A stretch of 64,000 bases of DNA, taken from NCBI RefSeq assembly GCF_002343915.1, contig NZ_NETK01000001.1:2366001-2430000 (forward strand), in the 5' to 3' direction. Shown here piece after piece: positions 56,875-64,000 of the stretch. This DNA comes from Nannocystis exedens. GTDB taxonomy: Bacteria > Myxococcota_A > Polyangia > Nannocystales > Nannocystaceae. A program made the position numbers and the translations under genes. Below the pieces are notes generated by a model. The model had not been told where the DNA came from. It did no database searches and was given only the letters and a program-made list of their open reading frames with translations. Numbering within the stretch: position 1 is the first letter of the stretch; each line of letters starts with the position of its first letter.

Positions 56875-59100
56875 ATGCGGCGGTGGGGAGTGACGATCAT
56901 CGCAGCGCTGGGCCTCGGCCTGCCGGTCGCGCGCCCGGCCGGCGCGGCCCTGCTGCGGCGGGCGCAGATCGTCCAGCGCGGCGACTTCGTGCTGCTGGGC
57001 AACACGCTCGCCCACGACTGTTCGCCCGGGACCCCGGCGCCGCTCGTCGGGGCGGTCGGCGACTGCGGTGCGGCCACCCTCGACGGCGCCGCCGACGTGT
57101 TGTGGCGGGCCGACTCGCCGCTGGCCGGCAAGGCCGCGGCCCACGTGGCGATCGACGCCGACGACGCGCGCAGCTCGGCGGTGCTGCTGCTGCCGCCGTG
57201 GGCCGTGCCGACGCACGCGTTCCTGTACTGGGGCGCGCAGCTCGAGGTCGCCGGCGCCGACAGCAACGTCGAGCTCGAGCGGCCCGGCTTCCTCGACGTC
57301 GAGCTGGCGGCCGACGCCTGCTACGTCAGCGCCGACGGCAGCTACGTGTGCACGGCCGACGTCAGCGAGCTGGTGGTCGACCTCGGCCCGGGGCTGTTCC
57401 GCGTCGGCGGCGTCGAGGTGCGGCCGGTGGCGCACCTGTTCGACGAGGAGGTGTTCGCGGCGTGGTGGATGGTGGTGGTGTTCGAGCGGCCGTCCGACCC
57501 GCTGCGCAGCATCAGCGTGCTCGACGGCCTCGACCGGGCGCTGCCGCAGCAGCCGTGCGAGGCCGCGTTCGACGGCTTCGTCATCCCCAAGGTGGGCGTC
57601 GGCGGCACCCTCGGCGTGGTCGGCCTGGCCGGCGACCACGACGTCCTCGGCGACCAGGTGCTGCTCGCCGACCTGCCGCTGGGCGACGCGCTCAACCCGG
57701 TCGACGACTTCTTCAACGGCACCCGCGGAGCGTTCGGCTTCCCGGTGTGGGTCGCCGGCGACCTGCCGCGCCTGTCCGGCCTCGCGGCCAGCACCTCGGG
57801 CCTCGACCTCGACATCCTCGACATCTCCGACCGGCTCGACCCGCTCCAGACCCTGCTGCCCCTGGCGGTGACGACGGCCGCCGACTCCGTCCTGCTGGCC
57901 ACCGCGGTCGTCTCGATCACCACCGCCGCCCCCGACCTCTCGATCGTCGAGACCTGGGAGGACCTGGACGGCGGCGCGTGCGTGCCGGGCGACCTCATCG
58001 AGTACACGATCGAGGTCACCAACGTCGGCAACGACGCGGCCGTCGGGGTCGTCCTCACCGACGAGCTGCCGTCCGGCGTCACCTTCGTGCCCGGCACGCT
58101 CGAGATCGTCGAGGGACCCGTCCCGGGGTTTCTGTCGGACGTCGCGCTCGACGACGCGGGCGAGTGCATCGACGACGAGCTCGTGGTCCGCCTCGGCGTC
58201 GGCGCCGACGAGAAGGCCGGCGGCCTGCTGGCGATCGGCGCGTCGACGGTGGTCCGCTTCCAGGTCGTCATCGACGACGCGGCCGAGGGCATCATCGCCC
58301 ACCAGGCCACGGTCGAGGCCGCGGGCGAGCTCGGCGCGCCGCTGGCGGTGTTCCCCCCGCCGGCGCTCGGCCTGCCGCCGCTCGAGTTCCTGGTCGAGGA
58401 GTGCGACGAGTTCAGCCTCTGCCCGCTCGGGCTCCCGCTGTGCGACCTCGGCCCGGTGCCGAACGTCTGCGTCGAGTGCCTGGACGACCTCGACTGCGGC
58501 CCGTTCGAGGCGTGCGACCCGCTGACCAGCGCCTGCGTGTGCGAGTTCGCGGGCCCCGAGCTGTGCGACGGCCTCGACAACGACTGCGACCTCCTCGTCG
58601 ACGAGGACTTCGCGCTCGGCGCCCCCTGCTCGGCCGGGCTCGGCGCGTGCATCGCCGTCGGCGCGCTGGTGTGCGACGGCCTCGGCGGCGTCGTCTGCGA
58701 CGCCGTCCCCGGCCTGCCCCTGCCCGAGCTGTGCGACGGCTTCGACAACGACTGCGACGGGACGATCGACGGCGCCTGCGCGCCCTGCCAGCTCGACAGC
58801 GAGTGCGGCGGGTTCTTCTCCGGCCGGGTGTGCCTGTCCGGCCTCTGCGTCGACGGCTGCCGCGGCCTCGGCAACTACTGTCCTTTGGGACAGTTTTGCT
58901 CGTCGCCCAACGCGTCGATCGGCGTGTGCCTCGACACAAAGATGGAGGAGGACGAGCCGTCGCCGGGCGACCTCGTCGACGACGACGACGTCGACGCCGT
59001 CCTCAGCTGCGCCTGCGACGACCGGCCCGGCGACGGCGCAGGCCCGCTGCTGCTGATCCTGGCCGGGCTGGCCCGCGTGCCGCGCCCGCGGGCCCGCTGA
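56875..59100 (+). CDS. Secreted DUF11 / MopE-repeat protein with MYXO-CTERM-like tail
   Basis: A 741-residue protein. The signal peptide is about 1-24. A large beta-rich region (30-355) follows. A DUF11 domain (about 360-480) contains YTIEVTNVGNDAAVGVVLTDELPSG. MopE-type metal-binding motifs ELCDGLDNDCDLLVDE and ELCDGFDNDCDGTID lie near 565 and 625. The C-terminus is LSCACDD, then a hydrophobic stretch and PRPRAR, the MYXO-CTERM pattern of Cys, helix and Arg tail that is expected to be processed and anchored at the cell surface. A palindrome copy is translated near residues 668-674. ggag lies 8 bases before the ATG. The role is probably adhesion or surface structure. Confidence 0.88.
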   Translation: MRRWGVTIIAALGLGLPVARPAGAALLRRAQIVQRGDFVLLGNTLAHDCSPGTPAPLVGAVGDCGAATLDGAADVLWRADSPLAGKAAAHVAIDADDARSSAVLLLPPWAVPTHAFLYWGAQLEVAGADSNVELERPGFLDVELAADACYVSADGSYVCTADVSELVVDLGPGLFRVGGVEVRPVAHLFDEEVFAAWWMVVVFERPSDPLRSISVLDGLDRALPQQPCEAAFDGFVIPKVGVGGTLGVVGLAGDHDVLGDQVLLADLPLGDALNPVDDFFNGTRGAFGFPVWVAGDLPRLSGLAASTSGLDLDILDISDRLDPLQTLLPLAVTTAADSVLLATAVVSITTAAPDLSIVETWEDLDGGACVPGDLIEYTIEVTNVGNDAAVGVVLTDELPSGVTFVPGTLEIVEGPVPGFLSDVALDDAGECIDDELVVRLGVGADEKAGGLLAIGASTVVRFQVVIDDAAEGIIAHQATVEAAGELGAPLAVFPPPALGLPPLEFLVEECDEFSLCPLGLPLCDLGPVPNVCVECLDDLDCGPFEACDPLTSACVCEFAGPELCDGLDNDCDLLVDEDFALGAPCSAGLGACIAVGALVCDGLGGVVCDAVPGLPLPELCDGFDNDCDGTIDGACAPCQLDSECGGFFSGRVCLSGLCVDGCRGLGNYCPLGQFCSSPNASIGVCLDTKMEEDEPSPGDLVDDDDVDAVLSCACDDRPGDGAGPLLLILAGLARVPRPRAR
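58876..58895. repeat. 14-bp-period palindrome inside a CDS
   Basis: TACTGT at 58876 and ACAGTT at 58890 with cctttggg between make a perfect hairpin, actgtcc-tttg-ggacagt-like, translated as NYCPLGQFC in the MYXO-CTERM protein. The two Cys fit the Cys-rich context. Confidence 0.75.
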
Positions 59101-59206
59101 GCCCTCGGCGGTGCGACGACTCCTCGACGAGGTCCCTTCGGGCGGCCCCGGTCGCTGCGACGCCGGACCGCGGACCCGACCGTCGTCGACCCGCGGGCCC
59201 CGTGGA

Positions 59207-60325
59207 TCACATGCGGATGATCTCGCCGCGGTGGTAGCTGAGCTTGCGGCCCTCGGGGTCGAACACGATCACGCAGTCGTCCTCGCCGACGCTGGCGGCC
59301 CGGTGCGGCCCGAGCTCGAACAGCAGGAACGAGCGCTGGTTGAGGCCGACGCAGGCGTGGTGCCGGAAGCGGCGCGCGAGGTAAGCCAGGTTGTCGGGGT
59401 CGTCGGTCTGGATCCGCTCGGTGCAGTGGGGGAACAGCTGGATGTCGCGGACCAGCGCGAGGCCGCGGTCGTAGAGCTGGAAGTCGCGGCGCTTGGTGGC
59501 GAAGTCGTCGTAGATGATGACCCGCTCGCACAGCACCATCGCCCCGGCCGACATCGCCACCAGCTGCGTGCCGCGGCGCAGCGCCTCCGCCAGCGCGTCG
59601 CGCAGGCGGAAGAACCGCAGCGCGTCGAGCAGCAGGTCGAGGTGGCCGCCGAACACGATGATGCTGTTGGCCGACAGGATCCGCTGCTCCAGCCGCTGCT
59701 GGGCGGCGCGCCAGGCCGGGTCGTAGTGCAGCCCCACCGAGTCGAACGTGCGCTGCTCGATCTGGTCGAGCAGGCTCACCAGGTGGTCGTCGTTCGCCTC
59801 GAGCGTGTCGAGCGCGTGCCGCAGCTCGCGCGACAGCGTGTAGCGCAGCAGCTTGCCGCCGGTGCCGTAATGGCCCTGGTCGCCGGCCAGGCGGGCGACC
59901 GTGATCGACGGGTCCTCGCGCTTGGCGACCGCCAGCGTGCGGCGGAACAGCTGGATCAGGTGGGCGTTGTGCTCGAGGTAGAAGGCCCGCGCCATCTCGG
60001 CGATCCGGCGCTCCTCGTGCCACGCGGCCAGCAGGCGCGGGGCGGTGCGCGCCAGCCCGCGGACCTCGTGCAGCAGCGAGAGGTTGACGAGGTTGGTGTC
60101 GTAGCCGTTCTCGAACCGCGACGGCAGGCCGATGCCGTTGAGCGCCCGCTTGACGTGCGCCTCGTCGTGCTCCCCGTCGCCCCAGGCGGCCGTGACGAGC
60201 ACGACGCGCCGCGAGCTTGCGACCGCGGGATCTTCGTGCCGCGACGACAACAAGAGCGGCGCCGCCGTCTGCACCAGGGCGTCGACGGTCTCGGCGTTGC
60301 CGTTGAACAGGACTGCGCCTCGCAT
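59207..60325 (-). CDS. Peptidase S51 / class I glutamine amidotransferase-like protein
   Basis: A 372-residue protein. The N-terminal part starts GAVLFNGNAE and VVLVTAAWGDGEHDEAHVKRAL. The nucleophile elbow is VAMSAGAMVL with Ser near 259, as in peptidase E and cyanophycinase. C-terminal segments GLNQRSFLLFELG and DDCVIVFDPEGRKLSYHRGEII complete the fold. It is longer than peptidase E (about 230) because of a helical insert (about 100-215, with LLAAWHEERRIAEMARAFYLEHN) that may form a lid or a dimer contact. It is cytoplasmic; the substrate may be Asp-containing or isopeptide. TACCAT lies 8 bases before the ATG. Confidence 0.82.
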   Translation of the reverse strand: MRGAVLFNGNAETVDALVQTAAPLLLSSRHEDPAVASSRRVVLVTAAWGDGEHDEAHVKRALNGIGLPSRFENGYDTNLVNLSLLHEVRGLARTAPRLLAAWHEERRIAEMARAFYLEHNAHLIQLFRRTLAVAKREDPSITVARLAGDQGHYGTGGKLLRYTLSRELRHALDTLEANDDHLVSLLDQIEQRTFDSVGLHYDPAWRAAQQRLEQRILSANSIIVFGGHLDLLLDALRFFRLRDALAEALRRGTQLVAMSAGAMVLCERVIIYDDFATKRRDFQLYDRGLALVRDIQLFPHCTERIQTDDPDNLAYLARRFRHHACVGLNQRSFLLFELGPHRAASVGEDDCVIVFDPEGRKLSYHRGEIIRM

Positions 60326-60637
60326 CGGCCGCGATGGTAACGCAAGCCGGGCGGCCCGGGATCACGCGCACGACGCCGGGTGAGCGCCGCCCGCGGGCTG
60401 GGCGCGCCCGGGCCCTTGTTTGAAGACGCGGGCGCGCGGCGCTCGCGGGCCACCGACGACGCGCGCCGGCCGGTCGATGACCCGCGCGTCGAGGCGGTCG
60501 CGCAGTCGGCTGAGGCGAGGACGGCGAGGGTCCGCGCGAGCTCGCGGCCCTGCGCACCGACGCGGCACGTCGCGCGAGCTCGCGGCCCTGCACCCCCCGC
60601 GGAGCACGTTCGCCCCGATTGCGGCTCGCTCCTCGCG
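60326..60637. other. Intergenic, 312 bases, with a 21-bp direct repeat
   Basis: No gene was seen. A 21-base perfect direct repeat (starting cgcgcgagctcgcggccctg) occurs at 60533-60553 and 60571-60591. Each copy contains the dyad gcgcgagctcgc. It lies just downstream of the cytochrome-like lipoprotein stop. Confidence 0.6.
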
Positions 60638-61294
60638 TCAGGGCAGCGCGCCGTCGGCGATCCATTGTTCGATCGCCGCCAGGTCTCCCGGCTGCAGCTC
60701 GTCGTTCGGCGGCATGCGCTTGCCCGCGCCGCCGACCTGACTCTGGCTGCCGGCGACCTTGTGCCACAAGTAGCTGTCCTCGGGCGACCCGGGCGCGACC
60801 AGGGCCATCCCCTTCACGTCGCTCGCCGGCACGCCGACGATGCTGTCGTAGGCCCGACCGATCCCCAGGTCCGGCTCGGGCTGGCCGTCGCCGTGACAGG
60901 TGCAGTAATCGGAGAAGATCGGCTGAATGTCGGCGGCGAAGCCCAGCACCGCCGGCGCGTCGTCGCCCGTCGTGGTGCTCGCGTCGCCCGTCGTGGCGCT
61001 CGTGTCGCTCGTCGTGGTGCTCGTCGGATCGGCGGTCGTGGTCCCGGGCTCGACGTCGCCGGTCGGCCCGCTCGTCGGCGGATCGTCGGGACCCCCGGAG
61101 GTGGTGGTGGTCGAGCCGCTGCCGACCGCGAGGGTCGACTCGCCGGTCCCCGGCTCCGCCGAACCCGTGGGGTGCACGCCGCTCCCGCCCGCGCTCCCGC
61201 CCGCGACGTCGAGGTCTTTTTCGACCACGCAGCCGACCAGCGTCGGGCCCGGCACCAGCAGCGCTGCGAGGCAAGAGAAGCGCAGGCGAATCAT
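60638..61294 (-). CDS. Lipoprotein with single cytochrome-c-like domain
   Basis: A 218-residue protein. The lipoprotein signal is FSCLAALLVPGPTLVGC (Cys 22). A Ser/Thr/Gly/Asp linker (25-115, TSTTTSDTSATTGDASTTTG-like) leads to a small domain (about 115-218): FAADIQPIFSDYCTCHGDGQPEPDL and RMPPNDELQPGDLAAIEQWIADGAL. This is the planctomycete-type cytochrome c pattern, with a C-terminal KRMPPN Met ligand, but the haem motif is CTCH rather than CxxCH. It may bind haem through an atypical motif or be a non-haem relative. TACGTT lies 8 bases before the ATG. Confidence 0.82.
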   Translation of the reverse strand: MIRLRFSCLAALLVPGPTLVGCVVEKDLDVAGGSAGGSGVHPTGSAEPGTGESTLAVGSGSTTTTSGGPDDPPTSGPTGDVEPGTTTADPTSTTTSDTSATTGDASTTTGDDAPAVLGFAADIQPIFSDYCTCHGDGQPEPDLGIGRAYDSIVGVPASDVKGMALVAPGSPEDSYLWHKVAGSQSQVGGAGKRMPPNDELQPGDLAAIEQWIADGALP

Positions 61295-61477
61295 CACGGG
61301 CCAACGTATCGCCGATCGCAGCCCGCGCCAGCGCGGACGGTCCGGCGTGTGACGCGGCCCCACGTCCGCGCGGGCGCGGCCGCGCGGGGCCGTGGCGGGG
61401 CGCACGATCGCGGCGCGCGAGCGGCCGTCCGCCGCGGCGAATGATGCCTCCATCGGCGCGACTCCGAGAATAGCATG

Positions 61478-61497
61478 ACATGCCTTCAAGGACATGT
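61478..61497. repeat. 14-bp-period palindrome (2 half-sites)
   Basis: ACATGC at 61478 and ACATGT at 61492 with cttcaagg between. It is upstream of a gene rather than at a gene end. Confidence 0.85.
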
Positions 61498-61603
61498 CAC
61501 GAAGACGCCCCCCTGCGAATCGAGCGCGTCGCCACGTCCAGGTCCGCGGAGGAGCCCGCCAGGCTCGCCCAGCCGCTCGTCCCCTCGGCGAACGACCGGC
61601 TCG

Positions 61604-61702
61604 CTGCGGCTGTTCGCTCCTCTCCGGCGAGCATCGACGCGACGCGTCGACCCGCCGCTGCGCGGCTGTTCGCTCGTCATCGGCGAGCACCCACGCGATG
61701 CG
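61604..61702. repeat. 45-bp imperfect direct repeat
   Basis: Two copies, 56 bases apart, share gcggctgttcgctc, then cggcgagca and acgcga-gcg. Related text (cgctcggcgac, gcgggtcgat) recurs on the far side of the neighbouring lipoprotein gene at about 62870-63110. Confidence 0.5.
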
Positions 61703-61825
61703 CCGAGCAGCCGGCCGCCGCAGCGCGGCCGGTCGCCGCGGTCTTCTTCGTCGCCTCGCAGCAATGCCGCCCGCGGCCGAGGCTGATGCATGCCCCCTCG
61801 GCGAGCTGCGCCGGCCACCCGCCGG

Positions 61826-61859
61826 ACCTGCGCCTTCAGACATGCTCTTCAGCGCATGC
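61826..61859. repeat. 14-bp-period palindrome (3 half-sites)
   Basis: ACCTGC at 61826, ACATGC at 61840 and GCATGC at 61854, ending 15 bases beyond the stop of the minus-strand Sel1-like lipoprotein. Confidence 0.85.
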
Positions 61860-61873
61860 CCGATCGAGCATCC

Positions 61874-62650
61874 TCACCGCCCCGGCTCGAACAGCACCCG
61901 CCACGGGACCACGGCGATCTCGCCGGACGTCGTCGGCGGGTACAGCGTGGAGGCCGCGATGTCGGCCACGCACGCGCCGACCTCGGGCGCCTCGCGGATG
62001 TTCTCGAGGATGGCCACCGCGCGGGCGCGACCGTCGCCGGCGATGGCGATCTCGAGGGCCACCCGTCCGTGCAGCGTCAGCTGCCGCGCGAGCGAGCGGC
62101 GATAGCAGTCGCCGAGCTCGAGCCGGCGCTCGGCCATGGCGAGGACCACGTTGGCCTGGTCGAGCGGGTCGACGCCGACGAACGCCGGCTCGCGGCGGGC
62201 CGGGCACAGCACCGGCTCCGCGCCGCAGCCCCGGCGCATGAACTCGGCCGCGTCCGGCTCGCCGAGGCCCGCCGCCGCCGAGATGCACGAAGGGGCATGT
62301 CCTCCGAGACAGGCAGAGACGTACAGCGACGTCGCCGCCGCCGGGTCGCGCTGCAGCCCCTCGCCGCGCTCGAACGCCCGGGCCAGCGCGGCGCAGCCGA
62401 ACGGGCTGGCCAGGTCGCAGGCCCGGCGGGCGTACGCGGCCGCCAGCGGCAGCTCGCCGAGCTCGCGGTACTGCGCGGCCATCTCGACGCACGCCGGACC
62501 GTCGCCGCGGTCGCAGCGGTCGGCGAGCACGTCGTAAGCGCTGGCCGGCGGCGGCGGAGGCGAGGTCTCGGGCTCCATGGGCACGTGGCAGCCCGGCAGC
62601 GACAGGACCGTCGCCGCCAGCGCCGCGAGCCGAAGGCACCGGCCCTTCAT
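61874..62650 (-). CDS. Sel1-like lipoprotein
   Basis: A 258-residue protein. The lipoprotein signal is LRLAALAATVLSLPGC (Cys 21). Residues 38-140 form three or so Sel1-type repeats (CDRGDGPACVEMAAQYREL, ACDLASPFGCAALARAFERG and the DPAAATSLYVSACLGG unit) with Cys pairs closing each hairpin. The C-terminal part (150-258) has the AgmX/PglI-type ending YRRSLARQLTLHGRVALEIAIAGDGRARAV and IREAPEVGACVADIAASTL, resembling the TonB/AgmX-like domain found in myxobacterial envelope proteins. A palindrome copy lies inside the coding region. It is probably periplasmic and membrane anchored. Confidence 0.82.
   Translation of the reverse strand: MKGRCLRLAALAATVLSLPGCHVPMEPETSPPPPPASAYDVLADRCDRGDGPACVEMAAQYRELGELPLAAAYARRACDLASPFGCAALARAFERGEGLQRDPAAATSLYVSACLGGHAPSCISAAAGLGEPDAAEFMRRGCGAEPVLCPARREPAFVGVDPLDQANVVLAMAERRLELGDCYRRSLARQLTLHGRVALEIAIAGDGRARAVAILENIREAPEVGACVADIAASTLYPPTTSGEIAVVPWRVLFEPGR
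62295..62314. repeat. 14-bp-period palindrome inside a CDS
   Basis: GCATGT at 62295 and ACAGGC at 62309, translated on the minus strand as the CLGGHAPSC segment between Sel1 repeats. The frame is kept. Confidence 0.75.
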
Positions 62651-63225
62651 GCTCCCAGCATGCCACGCCTGGCGCTCGTCGGCGACGCCGGCCGGCGACA
62701 TCCCGCTCGCGCGACTCGCGGGCTTCCGCTTCAGATCGTCGGCCCCCGCCCCCAGCCCATGCGCAGAGTCGCCCCCGGCCCGGCGAACGGCGTCCGCGAG
62801 GCGGGGCGCAGTCCGGCGATTCTCCCCCGCCGCGGCTCGCGCGGTCGACCTCGCCGTCGGGCCAGCGGCCCATCGACCCGCCGCGTGGCGGCCAGCACGA
62901 GTCGCCGAGCGACGAGGCGGCGCTCCTCGGGCGACCAGGCCCGCCGCCGGCACCGATGGGCTCCCGCGACCCGCCGGCGGTCGCCGAGCGGCGAACCGGG
63001 CAATCCTCGGTCGATCCGACCCGCGGCCAGCATCGGCTCGCCGAGCGGTGCGCCGCGCCGACCAGACTCGCGGCCGGCACGGGGCGCCGGGCACAGTCCT
63101 CCGTCGACCGGGTCCCATCGCGGCCCGGGTCGGCGAGCGGCGGGTCGGACCGGACCCGACCTCCGCCGCGATCGACCGGCGGCCCCGCGTGCCGGCTCGC
63201 GCCGGCGATCGCCCGCTCGACGCGG
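62651..63225. other. Gene-free stretch with degenerate tandem repeats
   Basis: No intact gene was seen. From about 62870 to 63110, minus-strand text of the form CGCTCGGCGA, GCTGGCCGC, GCGGGTCGAT and GAGGA recurs three times at spacings of about 75-90 bases with many changes. Confidence 0.45.
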
Positions 63226-63350
63226 TCAACCCGCGCGGTCGTACCAGGCCTTCGCCGCGGCCGGCACCTGGTCGGCGCTCGGCGAATCGAGGACCACGCC
63301 CAGCGCCTCGCGCAGCGCCCAGTCGACCAGGCGGTGCGGCGGCCTGCGTG
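63226..63350 (-). pseudogene. C-terminal gene fragment
   Basis: About 40 residues of protein-like sequence (PHRLVDWALREALGVVLD, then QVPAAAKAWYDRAG and a stop) are open on the minus strand, but upstream the frame runs antisense-like through the OmpA gene region with no start. It looks like the end of a lost gene, though a short real gene starting at a GTG near 63372 cannot be excluded. Confidence 0.35.
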
Positions 63351-63401
63351 CCCCGGGTCCCCTCGCACCGCGCACGGCCGCTGCGCCTCGCCGCGCCCGC
63401 C

Positions 63402-64000
63402 TCACTTCGGCGCCAGCTTGGCCCGCGGGTACAGCACGATCTCGATGCGGCGGTTCTTCGCCTTCGACTTGCTGCTCGGCCGGTACTGGCCGAACGCCAC
63501 CGCCGCGAGGCGCGACGGATCGATCTTCGCCTCGTCCTGCAGGTAGTGGACGACGGTCAGCGCGCGCGCGGCCGACAGCTCCCAGTTGGTGACGAACGGC
63601 AGCACCGCGTCGTTGGGCTCGGGGGTCGCCTCCTCCTTCGCGGCTTTCGCGTCGGCCTTGGCGTCCTTGGCGTCCTTGGCGTTCTTGTCGCCCTTCTTGG
63701 CCTTCGGGTCCTCGCCCTTCTTGGGCTTGCGGATCACGATCGGCGAGTCGTCGGTGTGCCCCTGAACCCACACCTGCTTGTCCTCGATGTCCTTGAGGGC
63801 GGCGCCGACCTGCGCCAGCACCTCGCGGCCGTTGTCGGTCAGGTCGGCCTCGCCGACGGGGAACAGGATCTTGTCGACCAGCTCGACGCGGACCATCCCG
63901 TCCTCGGTGGTCACGTCGCCGAACTTGCCGACCACCTCGGTCAGCTTCTTCTGCAGCGCCTCGGCCTCGTCGGCCTTGGCCTTGAGTTCGGTCTCCGACT
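63402..64000 (-). CDS. OmpA/MotB-like peptidoglycan-binding protein, N-terminus beyond window
   Basis: About 198 residues are visible and the frame continues past the right edge. A coiled coil (SETELKAKADEAEALQKKLTEV) is followed by an OmpA-C domain: ILFPVGEADLTDNGREVL, VWVQGHTDDSPI, NWELSAARALTVVHYL, RLAAVAFGQYRP and KNRRIEIVLYP. Asp in HTDD and Arg in NRRIEI are the usual meso-diaminopimelate-binding residues. A Lys/Asp/Ala-rich insert of about 35 residues (KKGEDPKAKKGDKNAKDAKD and on) splits the domain between HTDD and NWEL, where most relatives have a short loop. It anchors the outer membrane to the cell wall. Confidence 0.92.
   Translation of the reverse strand, partial: SETELKAKADEAEALQKKLTEVVGKFGDVTTEDGMVRVELVDKILFPVGEADLTDNGREVLAQVGAALKDIEDKQVWVQGHTDDSPIVIRKPKKGEDPKAKKGDKNAKDAKDAKADAKAAKEEATPEPNDAVLPFVTNWELSAARALTVVHYLQDEAKIDPSRLAAVAFGQYRPSSKSKAKNRRIEIVLYPRAKLAPK

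Larger units (their letters stand above)
61295..61873. other. Intergenic, 579 bases, with degenerate repeats and palindromes
   Basis: It lies upstream of the cytochrome-like lipoprotein and downstream of the Sel1-like lipoprotein (both minus strand). It holds palindromes at 61478 and 61826 and a 45-base imperfect direct repeat at 61604-61702 (gcggctgttcgctc core). No gene was seen. Confidence 0.5.

Overview
The window is very GC-rich (about 70% or more), has strong G/C preference at third codon positions, and carries gene families typical of predatory or social deltaproteobacteria. These include Ser/Thr kinases fused to zinc-finger, AAA, GAF, STAS or TPR modules, several lipoproteins with Thr/Ser-rich linkers, a MopE/DUF11 protein with a MYXO-CTERM-like tail, a solo DUF1552 protein, and ECF sigma factors. 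A myxobacterium of the Nannocystis/Plesiocystis/Haliangium type is the best guess; this is inferred from gene families, not from a marker gene. No tRNA, rRNA, CRISPR array, phage or insertion sequence was recognised.

Layout. 1-2299: zinc-finger Ser/Thr kinase, running off the left edge. 2.9-5.5 kb: AraC regulator divergent from a cytochrome P450, a 15-residue peptide gene with a strong ribosome binding site, and a small ABM-like protein. 5.6-11.8 kb: SigJ-type sigma factor, glutathione S-transferase, a Cys-rich lipoprotein, and a three-gene sigma/membrane-partner/envelope operon. 12.2-15.7 kb: PadR regulator with two operator-like sites, an Lnt-like nitrilase and a beta-lactamase-fold hydrolase. 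16.4-21.5 kb: one 1690-residue kinase-ATPase-GAF-STAS protein. 22-32 kb: a Fis-type mini-regulator, lipoprotein, NTF2-like protein, multi-PAS histidine kinase, sodium:solute symporter, PAS-STAS protein and two decayed genes. 32-38 kb: paired DEDDh exonucleases, a TPR protein, a secreted PI-PLC-like lectin and a subtilisin-like lipoprotein. 38-48 kb: propeller lipoprotein, DUF1552, CmcJ/NvfI-like oxygenase, further lipoproteins and a ferritin-like protein. 48-56 kb: kinase-TPR protein, a two-gene island of unusual composition, an LRR protein and DNA polymerase I. 56.9-64 kb: MYXO-CTERM protein, S51-like peptidase, a cytochrome-like lipoprotein, a Sel1-like lipoprotein and an OmpA-like protein running off the right edge.

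The most distinctive signal is a dispersed family of short palindromes. Half-sites of the form ACATGT recur at exactly 14-base steps, in arrays of two to four, at 26 places. Most lie just after gene ends, where they could act as terminators or mRNA 3' stabilisers. At least three are inside intact coding sequences. The family is common in the first 32 kb and rarer to the right. Other points of interest are the mini-peptide beside the P450, a set of genes with a -10-like hexamer 6 to 8 bases before the start codon (candidate leaderless transcripts), and a paired operator before padR.

Functionally the window is mostly sensing and regulation (three Ser/Thr kinase proteins, a histidine kinase, two STAS proteins, two sigma factors, AraC, PadR and Fis-type regulators) mixed with surface and secreted proteins and a few housekeeping enzymes. 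There is no single long pathway operon.
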